From: Terana coerulea
Taxonomy: Eukaryota > Basidiomycota > Agaricomycetes > Polyporales > Phanerochaetaceae
NCBI GenBank assembly: GCA_024811115.1
Contig: JAKOGH010000641.1
Span: 110,684-174,683, forward strand
Direction: 5' to 3'
Length of the DNA stretch: 64,000 bases
Numbering within the stretch: the stretch's first letter is position 1; each line of letters opens with the position of its first letter. The translations under genes and the position numbers were made by a program. Under the pieces are notes generated by a model. The model was not told the origin of the DNA, searched no databases, and worked only from the letters and a program-made list of their open reading frames with translations. Positions 33,858 to 46,012 of this stretch are shown piece after piece.

Positions 33858-35975
33858 ATGTTCAAACTACCTATTGGTTTCGCGATACTCGCCGCGCTAG
33901 CGGCTACGGTCTACGTGGCACGGCACATGTTCAACAGGAGGCGCAGCGGCTTGCCGCCCGGCCCTCCTGGCCTTCCCATCGTTGGAAACGCGCTGGATTT
34001 CACCTTGGAGACCGCAAGCGAAACGTTTACGAAATGGGCGGAACAGTACGGTACGTACGCTCGTGTATCTTGAGCGAAGGCTCGTCTAACGTGCCACTTC
34101 AGGTCCCATCTTCTTCATACGCCTGCTCTCTACCCCATGTATTGTCATAACCTCGGCGTCTGCGGCGCAAGATATCCTCACCAAGACTTCAAGCACGACA
34201 TCGAATAGGGAAATCCGTCACATGCCTTACTTGTGCGTGTACAGCGTCGCTGGGGAATCCGTACTGACGTATACTCAGAGTCGGTCTGAGAGAAACTCTT
34301 CCTCACTTGCAGCCAGGACCCCGGTTGAAACAGGCCAGGCGGTACATAGCCATGGCAATCGGACCGGCCGCCCTAGACAAGTATGCACCGGAACTAGAGC
34401 GTCGGGCAGTGATGCTCGCAAAGAAGATCAACGACGAACCGAGTAACTACCACGAGATATGCAGACGGTAAGTACCCTGTCATTGTTCAACGCCAGCTTC
34501 ACCACCTTACTTACTCGCCTCATTTGCGGATATGGCTAGGTGGATTGCTATCGGCGTGGAACGCGTGGGTTACGGGACTGACGACGAGGTCGACAATTCC
34601 GGGTTCTGTGAGATCGCGCAGGAGGTCTTGAACGTATTCGTACAAGTTTCGAACCCATTCCGACCATTTGTCGTTGAGTTTCTTCCTTTCTGTAAGCGTC
34701 GTGTCCAGCCGTACGTTCACTCGACTAACGCATGAGGGGGAATCATCAGTGCAGTTCTTCCCCTCATGGCTACCCGGCATGGGCTTCAAACGGCAGGCTA
34801 ACAAATGGCGAACGGATCTCACTACTAATTTACTCGAATTGCCGTATCAAACCGCTATTCGGAACCTGGTAAGCAGGTAGCGAAGCTTATTGCCTTGCGC
34901 TAACTTAACCCTTATATTCCACAGGAGAAGGGGCACGGCTCACACTCTCTTGTCTCCAACGTGCTCAGTGAGCAATCCCTGGATTCGCTCGATGCCGAAA
35001 GCGCGGATAACGTGAAACATGCCGCAATGGGTCTATATCTTGGTAAGTACCGTCATTATTTTGGGCATCACATCTCAAACCGATTTTTTCAGGTGGATTC
35101 GAGACGGTACGGCACACGCTTTCCTCGGGGCGATATTTTGGCTATCCTCACCTCATCTCTCTAGTCGAAAGGTGCTCTCCTCACTTTCTTCCTCGCGATG
35201 GCTCTGTACCCCGACGTCCAAAAGCGGGCGCAAAAGGAGGTTGACGCTATTACTCATGGCATGCGGTTGCCCACTCTCGAAGACAGATCAATGCTTCCGA
35301 TAATTGACTGTCTCGTCAAAGAGATCATGAGGTGGGGCACTCCAGTTCCCGTATGTGAGTGTACTATTATCATGAATCTCGCTGTCAATGCAAGTCTAAC
35401 GATCTGAAGTGTTCCCTCATGTACAGGAACTGGATCATGACAGCTTCGTGGACGGTCTTCGGATACCCGCGGGTAGTCAAATCGTTGTCAACGCTGAGTG
35501 AGTGTGGTGATGTGGCTCGTCAAGCAGGATATTGAACTAATTTTTGGCGGCAGGGGAATATTCATGGATCCCAATAATTACACCGAACCTCTGAGATTCT
35601 GGCCTGAGCGCCATCTGGGCGACAATGTTCTTGATCCCCTCAGCGTGTGCTTCGGTCACGCTCGCCGGTCAGTAGTGAGGCTGCTCCAACGTGTTCACTA
35701 TAGCTGACAGAGTGTGTTACAGGCTCTGTCCAGGACGTTACTACGCCGAGCGGCAGCTTTGGATCACTATCGCGACTATGCTGGCAATTTTTGACTTGTC
35801 ATGTCCGGTACACCCTGGCGCCAAGCAACCCCGATATGAATTCACCAAGACACCCATGAGGTTCGTACATACGATCTGCGAAGTCAGGAGCTGTACTCAC
35901 TCATTTTTCAGGATGCCGGTTCCATTCGACGTAGACTTTACCGTGCGACAGCCCAGTCTGTTAGACGGATATTAA
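33858..35975 (+). CDS. Cytochrome P450 monooxygenase 2 (P450-2)
   Basis: Paralogue of P450-1 with the same 12-exon plan, 502 residues: 33858-34050, 34103-34232, 34279-34467, 34540-34691, 34750-34868, 34925-35042, 35093-35106, 35165-35354, 35410-35497, 35554-35667, 35723-35860, 35912-35975. Exons 2-11 have exactly the lengths seen in P450-1, and all donors here are GT. Landmarks: N-terminal anchor, LPPGPPGLPIVGNALD, I-helix GGFETSKG (partly in a 14-nt exon), K-helix KEIMR, FWPERHL, haem loop FGHARRLCPGRYYAE. As in P450-1, the loop has Ala where most P450s have Gly. I chose the ATG at 33858 because it opens directly on the anchor and keeps length with P450-1. It is expected to be an ER-anchored oxidase in the pathway. 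Confidence 0.9.
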
Positions 35976-36873
35976 GACGGCGAGTGAGTCGGACTTACTT
36001 AGTTTACTGTGGGCTATATGTATGTCAGTGAAGTACTATGCATTACATAATTCCTTGCGTATCCAAACTATTCGACTCTGCCTGGGACTTGATATTGCTT
36101 CTGATGGGTAAGGCTGTGACTGGTCCGTGTCACGGTATGAACGTCATTGAAGTGAATATGCGGCGCTGTGTTGCCTCCACTGGCAATTGTCACAAGGCTG
36201 CAATTTGGCTGTGGTAACACCTTCGTCTATTGAGCCTGCTGAGTTAGCTTAGGCTCTTGAGAGCATTGTAGGAGTCCTGCCTGGCGACACCTGACAGAAT
36301 GTAGGTCGACTCAGGAGTAGTGGCCATCGCGACGAAGTCCCGTTTAGGGCAAATCAAACTTCGTGGCGTGGGAGGCGCTTATGTCATAGCCGCTGCCAAC
36401 TCTGCTGCCGGGCAGTCTGTTGGCACAGTTACCACTGACAGTTCATTCAGACTGGGAATTGGATGCGGTTCATCGCTGTACGTAGTGTATGAGCGAATAT
36501 TCATCCTAACTGTTGGATTCATTGAATGCCTGGAGCATAGATTATCACTAGTACAAAGCGGCGCCGAGCCATTAAGCAGTCCAATAGTATGTAAGCGGTA
36601 AAGTAAGTACTCAAGATATAGGAATGTCACGTGGCAGGAGATAAGCGTATATATGCGCAAATTAATGATCGTAGGTGGTAGGGTTGGTTCATGCCTTGGA
36701 CTGCAGAATGGCCGTTTGCGCATCCGAGAAACTGCTCCTTCGCTTCGTGTGAAGGAAGGTCTGCACCCTGAAGGTCAGAGCCGCGTACGTCAAGTCCAAT
36801 TGAGACGTACCCCAGCAGTGTACTCGCTGCCAACAGCCGTTGAGCCTGTGTCACTCTGTACAGTGGTGTGTTG
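35976..36873. other. Intergenic, nothing recognised
   Basis: Spacer between the convergent P450-2 and 7TM-2 genes; no domain or linked exons. Confidence 0.5.
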
Positions 36874-38232
36874 TCAGACAAATGGAGTACTGCTAGGATG
36901 TAGGTGCGAACTGACCTCAGTGCGTCTGGACGTGTCTGATAGGACAAAACTATTTCCCGTTTGGCGATGACGAGGAAGCGACTTATCCGATCTCTCTCGC
37001 CTAATGTTAGCGCGGACAATAATGGATGTCGGAACAAGCACCTGGGACCAGTCATTTCAATGCGGCAAAAATGAGGAGAAGAGGGATGCATACGCTCAAC
37101 TGCCCTATGATAGGGGTAAACATTGCACCTGCAATCTTGTGTAGCGCGAACAACGCCAAGGACGTGGTGGTGGCCGCAGTGAGGAGGGCTCCGCATTCCA
37201 CAATCATCCAGATGATGTTCATACGCTCGCGTACTACGTGAGGCAGAGCCCGCATAGTGGCGCTCCAGACCTTCCATGCAATGAGACATGTTGCGGTAAT
37301 TTGAATTGCAATCGACAGGCAGAGCGTGCTGAGTAAGAGGTTCTCGACCACAAAGATTTCGGTGGTACTGGAGAGATTTGCCTCCTTTCCAATCGTGACG
37401 AAGCCGCAGACTGAAGAGTGTCAGCCTGTGACGACATGATGTTTGGCCGTGCGCTTACCAATCAATGCGATGTTCATGACAGTCTGTAGTGGCGTGAGTC
37501 GTGAAGTTGTGAGTGTGTGATAAATATCATCAAGGTGCTATCACACGCACATAAACAGCCGCAATGGTTTGATTGTGCCCCCAGACAGTGTAGCAGCGCC
37601 ATGCCTAACAAGCATGTTGGTATAGTCTCCTTGAACAGACCGTGAAGAGAAGTGGAATACCATAATGGCGTCGCTCATGAAGTGCTGTGGGAGATGTCAG
37701 TAAGTAGGTCGCAATCACTTCATAGATAACTCACGTTAATGAAATAAAATATTGTCTCCGGCGACGTGGAGCTTAGAGGACTGGTTAGCATAGTACGCCT
37801 CTGGGAATCCGGGTGTGCCAGCGCCAGTGATGAAGCCCTCAATCAACCACAAGAGGTTGGTTATGATATGGCCGGTCGCAACGAATAGCTGGAAGCTTGC
37901 TATGCCTGAGAGGATACTTCCCCGGGCCAGTAGTATGAGTAAAGCCCGAAGGATTATTTGCCCCACGTACCGACTGTGTGCACTAGAGCTACGCTGTGAT
38001 AGCGTGCGGGCACTGTATGCGTATAGAGCAACACTAATCCATTTCAGCCTTTGGGGGCGGAGTTAATCAGTTCTGAACTCACTTGAGGCCTGCAGATTGT
38101 ACGTCGGTTATTACGGTAACTTAGAACACTCTATTAGGTTAACGAACCGTATAGCGGGCCGGCGACCCAAACTCCTACAAGAACGGAGAGGGAATTCGAG
38201 ATATCATGAGGTGGGTTCGCAATTTGAGCCAT
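36874..38232 (-). CDS. Seven-helix membrane protein 2 (7TM-2), probable frameshift
   Basis: Paralogue of 7TM-1 in the same relative position, tail to tail with a P450. Reading: MAQIANPPHDISNSLSVLVG, VWVAGPLYG, 7-nt microexon GCCTCAA (38083-38089), ALYAYSARTL, FQLFVATGHIITNLLWLIEG, FITGAGTPGFPEAYY, AWRCYTVWGHN, IFVVENLLLSTLCLSIAIQI, WMIVECGALLTAATT, VPTSIIVRANI and a polar tail to a stop at 36874-36876. Near 37755-37759 five surplus bases (TCTCC on the plus strand) put LHVA and QYFISLN in different frames, so the gene may be inactive, or the sequence may be wrong there. Otherwise exon order matches 7TM-1. Confidence 0.62.
38083..38089 (-). other. 7-nt microexon of 7TM-2
   Basis: GCCTCAA on the minus strand, between CTGCAG and GTGAGT. 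It is required to keep GPLYG and ALYAY in one frame and matches the microexon of 7TM-1. Confidence 0.6.
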
Positions 38233-39987
38233 CGTGCAGAAGGAACTTGAAGCGACGGCACAGAGGGCACGAAGGCAGGCTGTAGGACGCCTGCTGATCT
38301 TGGCTTAAAGTAGGGGTAACTGATCATGATTCTGGCCGCTACAAGCAGTACAAGCGTGCGCACCTTGCGGGGATATGACAAGCTATCAGTGCCGCATTAA
38401 GGAGAGCAGACAGCGACCGGGAGGCGAGCACTGAATTCCCACAGCGCAGAAATATAAGGTCGGCTTAGCCGGCGAGATCCGATTCCTATCCCGGCTGCGT
38501 TGTAAGGAAATGAGAGTTTGACAAATAGTCGCCTTGTCCGGTTCAGAGCGCTGCGATATGATCAGCGAAACCAACGCTTGGGCTACCAATATCATGTCAG
38601 TACATTGCACTAAGACATGTAAGATGAGAAATGTTATCTAGGTCATCGAACGGACTCCACTGGCGCTGTGACTTACCGTAGAAGTGCTGCCAGGGAACAG
38701 CGCTTGAAGTTTGCCGAAACCACTTTCCGGATGTTGGAGCAGCACAAACAGTAGTACCGAGCAAGCGTCGCTCTTGGACGTCCGATCGTAATACTCAGTC
38801 GGCTCGAACTGCGAAGTCGGGCGGGGAGGCTGTTCAAACTTGTTTCCTGGTACGTTTCCTCTCACGTTGTGCGCGTGCGACCCGAGCTTCACGGATAAGC
38901 GCAGTGATGATAGCGCCACTAAACTAAAAAGCTTTATTGGGCACCTGAAACTGTAATCAAGTTCCTCAGTAAGCAAAGTTGGTGGAGGGCGCTGGAATAT
39001 ACCAGCATATGATTAGGCGACATCATCTGCACGAGTCTGTCTCAGCTCCATGTTCACCTCGCCCCTAGCATGCGACTGTCGCCTGCTGCAGTTAGTTCAG
39101 CCTCTCAAAGTTACAGGCATTGGTGCACATGACGTCCTTAACGCGCCTTGCCACGCCACCAGAAAGGACGGCATACACAGCGCGTGCGTAAGAATAGCAC
39201 AATCGTCAGCATCTATCATTGAGCGGTGGTGGTCAGAGACAAATTATGGATCGGCCAGTCGCCAGAGCGTGAAACAAACCTGATGTCCAGGTGCGGCGAT
39301 TCCGAGTCGGAGCCTCCTACTAGTATGCATCGGCCCCTTCGCCGACCATGAACCGTGAAGGACGAATAAGGATTGATACCGATACCAATATCATAGACAC
39401 TATCACAACGACAAAGAATGAGGATCGGACGCGCCCAAACAGAATTGAAACGTACATATGTTCTGACGCCAGAGCGAAAATGGAAGACCTCGCCAGCGTC
39501 GTTTCACAATAGATGTAGCCACGTAACCTTTGTTCCCTATTTGATATGTTTTTCTGTAGGGCCTAGAGCAACTCAAGGCTTGCGGCAAGACGGTGTCACT
39601 AGATTGAATTGGGACTGAGTATGACACGAACCTTGTCACTATACCGCTGGTCAAACGAGGCTTGAGGCCTTAGATCGAAAGGGCGAGCTTCGTGCCGTGT
39701 CTTTTGTGGACATATTTGGCTATTGCCGAAAGACAGTACTGAGGCCGCAGACGTTGTGCTCGAACGAGATGAAAGAAGAGCAGAACCTGCTGGATGCCTA
39801 ATCACGTGCTACCCTTAAGGATTTATGGGCGCTTGTATCTGCCGCCGGCACCGACGCCCACGACGGCCAATGAAAATGATGACTAAAATTCCCTTTCTCT
39901 ACAGCTTAGACAAATATTAGACAGACATCATCAATGTCCTGAGCTTACAAACGACGGCACAGTAGTAGGGAGAGTATGTAAAACTCT
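38233..39987. other. Intergenic, nothing recognised
   Basis: A 112-codon minus frame at 38638-38976 shows no family features. No linked exons were found. Confidence 0.45.
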
Positions 39988-41909
39988 TCAGACGGGAATG
40001 CCTATCGCTTTCTGAGTAGCGAGGCCCGACCCATGGTGCACCAGCACGAGCTTCCACCCCGTCTGCTCCATGAGCTCTCGCATCTGGGTAACAGTACGCT
40101 CCTTTCCGTTCAGCGACACCATCATCTGTAGGTCCTGGTAGTAACCAATCGCCGCGGCGTGTCCGCCGTTGGGCAATAGCGGAGCTGGAGGGGTGGGACG
40201 TGCCGCCCCGGGATGGTCTGCACATCCTCCTCCACGCATGCGTACGACATCAGGACGTCGACGATCATCAAGCGGGTGTGAGGTGCCGCCAGCCTCACGA
40301 AGATTGCGGAGGATCTGAACACAGTACTTGTCGGGCCAGTCGTGCATGATGTTGCGCACGAGGAAGATGTCGGCGTTCTTCACCGGCTGAGGCTTGAAGA
40401 AATCGTGCGCTGGAAAGCGTGCGTTGTGGATCAGGTCTAGTGCATGCAATGACGTATAATCCACACGTACCCTGCAGCGTAGCTTGCCCGGACTTGAGCG
40501 CACCAGGGAGTTTCTCATCCCAGAACTGTCCAACATCATTAGTTTTGGAACAGAACATAAGAAAACGAGATGCGCGTACCACGACGGCATCCTGCAGGAC
40601 TTGCTCGCGATCTTGGACAATGAACCGAAGATGAGGGTTGTGCTGCGCCAATGTGGCCGAGTGCGTGCCAATACCGCCGCCCACGTCGACGACGAGGGCA
40701 TCCTTCTTCAACGACTTCCAATCGAAGCCTGAAGAAGATGTCAACCATTCATGCAAGAAATCCGACCGAAGGGGTCTGGATTGTGCATACCTTCCAAAAT
40801 CGCGCCCGGAGGCGACGCGAGCTTGCCGCCTTCCATGGTGATGTTAAACCGCAGCTGACGCTGAGCGTTCTCGGGCAGCTCCATCCACTCCCAGAAGGTC
40901 AGGTTCGTGTTGAACGCCTTGTTGAAACAAGCTTCATTGACTTCCTCAGACTTGCCGAACTTGGGGTCGAACAATGTGTCCGGAAGGAACGACGCCGACC
41001 TCATGGCCTCCCTCGCAGCTGTAGCAGAAGATTAGCTGTTGTGGACCATCAAGTGGTACTCGACGCACCAGTGCCCCACACCCGCAGCAAGTCCCATAGT
41101 GCCAACATGCTTGTTCTCCGGGCTATGCAGGTACGTAAGCAACGTCAAGAAGTCATACTGTTAAGAGGCCTAACATACTGAGCGAGGAGATCCGCGACGG
41201 ACTTGCCACTGTCGAGGCAGGAGGAAAGGCGGTTGTTGGTGAAAACGTCAGGGGCAACTTCAACAAATATATGATTCGTCGCGAGGACACGAAGGGCACG
41301 AGCTACACAGGAATGAGAACCGACGCATAGAGAGTAAGGAGACTGTCACGCACCGAGCTTGGACGGGTCCAGATTGGTACCACGAACCATGTCCTTGACG
41401 TGCACTCCCTTTATGATTACGCATGAATATCATCTCATATGAGTTGAGAATAGACTCACCTGTGGACCCGCTTCTCTACAAATCTCGACAACGTTTGCCT
41501 GGGCTGCGACCGCGAAGGCTCCAGTCATAGCATACTACAGGATCAAACTGTCAGTTGCTTGAAAATCGCAGAGCCTGCATGACATACCCCCATTGCCACA
41601 GCTACTATAGACAGCATCGGAGAGCGGACGGACCAAATGAGCTGGTTGGCCGCGGCAACGATCAGCTGACCAGCTGCGTCGACCTCTGGTACCATGCGCG
41701 CTGCTTCAGATGGGAAGCTGAAGGCATCGTACGGAGAGGGGTACTCCAGTCCGGCGGCGGTCGTCGTCGCTTCGATGGACTCGATGGAGTCTTGAATAAT
41801 CTTCGACAGAGCTTTCAACTCTGCGAGGCTGCTTGCGCGCTTCAGACTGGTAGCAAGGTCAGTATGCACTACACCACGTAGGTCTCACTCGCACATACCT
41901 GGCGGTCAT
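39988..41909 (-). CDS. Class I O-methyltransferase 3 (OMT-3), compensated frameshift
   Basis: Same family and exon plan as OMT-1. The start exon MTA at 41909 joins SLKRASSLAELKALSKIIQD. N-terminal half: RMVPEVDAAGQLIVAAANQL, GVHVKDMVRGTNLD, RVLATNHIFVEVAPDVFTNN. Catalytic half: VVDVGGGIGTHSATLA, FIVQDRE, PQPVKNADIFLVRN, IMHDWPDKYC (catalytic His), PLLPNGGHAAAIGYYQDLQM, ATQKAIGIPV. Between REAG (near 40300) and PGAARP (near 40205) the expected family text, HTRLMIVDVLMSYACVEED, lies in a different frame. One shift enters near 40290-40300 and a second leaves at a GGGG run near 40212, so the open frame survives with about 35 altered residues. Whether this is real or a sequence error decides if the enzyme works. 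A TATAAATA lies about 140 bp upstream. Confidence 0.78.
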
Positions 41910-42048
41910 GACTGTAGGAGACAATTTCGACTTCGAAGAGGAGCAAAGGAGCGATAATGCGGAACCTATCTTGCTGGATCGACTACGAGCGATCGAGTGG
42001 CTTTCAGCTACTGGCTTGGGGGTAGTGTCTGTGCCAAGACCTGGTATT

Positions 42049-42056
42049 TATTTATA
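42049..42056 (-). promoter_or_regulatory. TATA-like element upstream of OMT-3
   Basis: TATAAATA on the minus strand, about 140 bp before the OMT-3 ATG. It is the only good core-promoter match near that start; the assignment is positional. Confidence 0.35.
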
Positions 42057-43752
42057 CTGCCGGCAAATCGGGAATGGCGAGCGATTCTGATGTTGGGAGA
42101 AACGATGGCAGATGAGCAGAAGAAATGATGAACAGAGGGCAACTGCTGCATACCGTCGCTTCACCAACCGTGGCTCTACTGCCCCGCTTCTCATCACCAT
42201 ATTGAGACAGTGAATATCGCTAAAAGATGCCACGCGGATTAAAATGCTACCAATGGCCTTTACGACTACTCAGGGTGCTTACTAGTGATTGGTGACCCTT
42301 CATGTTATGTTAGCCATCCTGCGGAGCGGCCGAGGAACACTTCACGTTACGCCGTTCTACGGGTATACCAATAAGAACGAGCCCAATCCGCGGCCGCGGC
42401 TCCTTTCCATGCGGCCCAAATTGGTTGATTCAGCGAAAACTAGGGAATAAAATTTATCCTTGAGTGCTGTGCGGTATACGGTGGGGATTAGACCAACTTA
42501 GCGTAAGTATCAGGCCGCCGAGAAAGTGTCAGCACTGAGCGCTGATCCACAGCCACTGGTGAATCCATCTCTAGGCTGACCGCCGCTTGACGGACAAAAA
42601 GGCACACCAGAATGCCGCGTGATGCTGCTGTTTTGAACGACGCCTGAGACAATATCGTCAGGCCCGGTCAAGAGGTACCGGCGAGAAGCAGACACCGAGA
42701 GAGAAGGGTCCCCATACTTTTTGTCGGGCTTGCCGGGGTACTGGCGATGTTTGGGCTCGAGTTCGTAGTGGGACGCGGTACTGAGTTTCGTGACTTAGTG
42801 GGAGCAAGTCTAGATCTGCAGCAGGTAGGAATAGTCTCCCCGAGGCAGACAGCGAACACAGCGGGTCAACCTGCACTTTGGGCTACGGATACGGTAGGAA
42901 CTGCGCGCTTCACTAGCGGTGACGGTAACTTATCTAATCAGGCGTTTGCCAAATCTGGCTTCCCAGAGCGCCTGATCCCGGAGTGCGCTCTGCCGCTCGA
43001 CCGTTGGACGAACCCCGCTCATAACGTCTGCGCGCCGCCTTATCGATTTCAAGAATGCGAAAGGCGCACTATGAAACGAGCGGCGAGTCACTTTCGAAAC
43101 ATCGCAAGATCATGAATAGATTCTCACAACTTACCACACTTGCACCACACCCGACTCGGACCGTCACGGTGGAAGGACTCAGCAAGGAGCCCGTCGACGT
43201 TAGTTTCGCACTACCATATCCGCACCCGGTGAGACTATTGGACGCAGCCACTGAAACTTTGAGATGTCCTAGTGTACCCGAGGCCCGGCGCATCTTTCAT
43301 CGGCGGATTTGCTCCCACATCCTAAACGTTGGCAAATACCCCCAAGCGTCCATCGTCCGAGTCTATGGCGACAGAACATACTAGCCAAAGTTGCTCTATC
43401 AAGCACCGTTGCGTTATCCCGTGATGCAGCGGCTTGAATTGGATTTATCTGTCCTCGTGCGAGGTCGGCCTCTTACCGCAGCAGTATGGGGTGGCGGACA
43501 GAGTTTTACACAATGTTTGGCACGTCGCTCTGGAGCGATCCAAGAAAGCTCCAGAGCATTCGCCGTATCAAAGCAACGTCTGGTGCGCTCCCTTCAACCC
43601 CCGGCCGTGCGAGTCGGAGGTTGGCTGCAACCTGTCCTTGAAGGTGTGTTTTGATTTCGCATCTGTAGCTCACCCGTCGCTCACCAGAGTCCGTAACGAG
43701 TCTCATCACCTATCTATCTTCTACTCAACTTCGACCCCGTATTGAAGTCCGA
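42057..43752. other. Intergenic, nothing recognised
   Basis: Plus-strand open frames at 42747-43115 and 43391-43745 overlap each other in different frames and have no family features. Confidence 0.4.
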
Positions 43753-44761
43753 TATGCGCGCTGACTGGCTGCTTCTACCACTCGCGATTGCGGCTTCGGC
43801 CACCGCGCGATTTATCTTCTCCCGCAGGCGGAGAGGTTTACCTCCGGGTCCTCCTGGCTGGCCGCTCATTGGGAACGTTTTAGATTTCTCTCCGTGGACA
43901 GCCTCCAAGACCTTCGCTCGATGGACAAAGCAGTACGGTACGCGCTCTGGCTGTCCCTTTTGTGGATTCTTTGCTTACGAGATTTCATAGGCTCCGTGTT
44001 CACCATCCAACTCTTCAGCCCATGTATCGTCACTGGCTCAGCAGAGGTAGCGCAGGAAATACTCAGCAAAACCTAAGCTACAGCCTCATACAGACTGCCA
44101 CGTCATATGGCCCATCTATTTCTGCACGGAACATTTGTTGATAAAGTGAAACGAACTGAATGAATGGACAGAAGCAGCTTCAGAGGCGCACTTTAGTCTC
44201 CCTAGGCAGACCTTCGCTCAGTGTGCACTTAAAGTGAATGTAGTGTATGTCCTATAGGTCGTCATCGTGGAATGACTTGTTGATAGACCATTTAAGAGGA
44301 GTATTCAAGGACCCCGACGTCTACCCTGACCCAGAGAGATTCTACCCTGAACGACATCTCGGCGAAACCGTTCTCGACCCGCTCAGTGTGACTTTTGGGT
44401 ACGCGCGTAGGTAAGTCATCGTTGACGCAGCCTTCTACCGCGGCATGACTCAAAAACCGTACCAGACAATGCCCGGGACGCCATTACGTGGAACGGCAGA
44501 TGTGGATTACTATCGCAAGAACTCTGGCAACCTTGGAGATTTCCCCGCCTGTAGATCCTGCAGCAAGACAGCCCCGGCATGAATTTGGCAAGAGTATCTT
44601 AAGGTCAGCAACCCAGTATACCAGTGACTTGTGATGCGCCCCCTTACTCGTGACCATTTCATAGAACACCACTTCCATTCGACGCCGTCTTTAGAGCTCG
44701 CAACGCTGCTCTAATGGATTCTACGATCTACGGACTTCACATGCGTAGTGTATTACTATAG
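43753..44761 (+). pseudogene. Cytochrome P450 3 (P450-3), internally deleted
   Basis: Third member of the P450 set. Exon 1 (43753-43937) encodes the anchor and LPPGPPGWPLIGNVLD. Exon 2 (from 43991) reads SVFTIQLFSPCIVTGSAEVA then stops (TAA at 44074-44076) where the paralogues have Ser. Exons 3-9, with the I-helix and ExxR, are missing. Text resumes at 44297 with the exon-10 equivalent (FKDPDVYPDPERFYPERHL, to 44410), exon 11 (44466-44603, haem loop FGYARRQCPGRHYVERQMW) and exon 12 (44665-44761). Exons 10 and 11 keep the 114- and 138-nt lengths of the intact genes. A non-functional relic. Its 3' end overlaps the UbiA-2 stop by 25 bp on the other strand. Confidence 0.82.
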
Positions 44762-46012
44762 TAGTATTTGTCGATCAGAATCCCGATAAATATGAGGAAT
44801 CCCAGGTCCCCATTACTCTGCAATTTGGACATCCAGCATGTGAGTGGCAGTGTAGTGACAGAGCGGAAGGTACATGCCTTGAAAAGCGCACTGCAGGATT
44901 CTTTGTCATCGACACGCCAGGATGAGACTTGCCAGAGAATATGGATGAATGCGCCGAAGCACGAAATGAGGTAGAAAGCGACGCCATTGTCGTTACAGGT
45001 ACCGGCAGCTGTCAGGAAGCATACGAAGGAGACACCGAGAGCTGTATTAATCTCGCGAATATGCGAGCCGAACAACCGTGCTGTCGACATAATCCCGACG
45101 ATTGCATCGTCCTTGCGGTCTTGAGCACCGTATATGGTGTCGAAAAACATGGTCCAGCTAGAAGAACAGAATTAGTCATTACAGACGGCTCCGTGGATGT
45201 GAGGGTCATCGTACCATATAATACAGAGGCACAGTAAACCAAGGACAGTGAGGCCTCGTTGGTCCAATCTATTCCCTACCGACAACCAGGCAACTACGCA
45301 GCCCCAGGCGCAAGCGATACCTGACCAGCGCCGAGCGGTACGAGAGACGTGAGACAAGAAGCTACGGCTCCAAGCAGAGACCTGCGCACCAAGCCATACT
45401 TGCGGCCACCAGGTCCAGCGCTTCGTAAAAGGATACGCCAAGTTGATAGGCACAGACGAGGCCATAACCAATAATCTGGATTGGCAGAACTCAGCAGAGA
45501 GTAGAATGCTTGAACAGTAGACAGACTCACGCGTCCGAGTTGGTGAAAGATACAGCGACGAAGGTGAGACTTAGCAAGATGATAAACAGAATTATGGCGT
45601 CGGAGATGGGCACCACACCCGTCACGAGCGGCCGGGTCTTCGTTCGTTCTAGGTACGTGTGGTCGGTCGTAGATCAAGCGAACGGATGGAATATAAGAGT
45701 ACGTACCGACCCGCCGGTCAATGTCTTTGTCGCAAACGTCATTCCAGACGCAGAACGCACTATGGTAAAGAGTCGCGGTTACGGCCAGCAGTGCTGTGTT
45801 CTTCCAGAAGAGTTCGGCCGGGACGCTGTCGTTGAAAGATAGAGCGAGGCTGAGGCCTATTGTGTACGGAATTCAGCATTTCAATGCTACTTGTGAGGCG
45901 TCGTACACGTACTATAAGGCCAGAATACTCCAAGGGTGCCCAAGGGAAATTTGTGTAGTCGCGTAAGGTGAAATAAACCGCGCCAACGCTCCGAGGTACT
46001 GGATGGTGACAT
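44737..46012 (-). CDS. UbiA-family prenyltransferase (UbiA-2), intact
   Basis: Integral-membrane prenyltransferase transferring an isoprenoid from a diphosphate to an aromatic acceptor, or acting as a UbiA-type cyclase. Seven exons give 306 residues: 46012-45913, 45856-45707, 45648-45531, 45475-45390, 45320-45215, 45157-44878, 44817-44737. Start text MSPSSTSERWRGLFHLTRLH, then KFPLGTLGVFWPY, first metal motif WNDVCDKDIDRRVERTKTRP (NDxxDxxxD), PFTKRWTWWPQVWLGIACAW, second motif FDTIYGAQDRKDD (DxxYxxxD), and tail SNGDLGFLIFIGILID. The last intron has a GC donor (AAG/GCATGT) and all joins keep frame. Length and both aspartate motifs are normal for the family. Given OMT and P450 neighbours, it probably supplies the first committed step; substrate unknown. 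Basidiomycete precedents include the vibralactone and clavilactone pathways. Confidence 0.87.
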
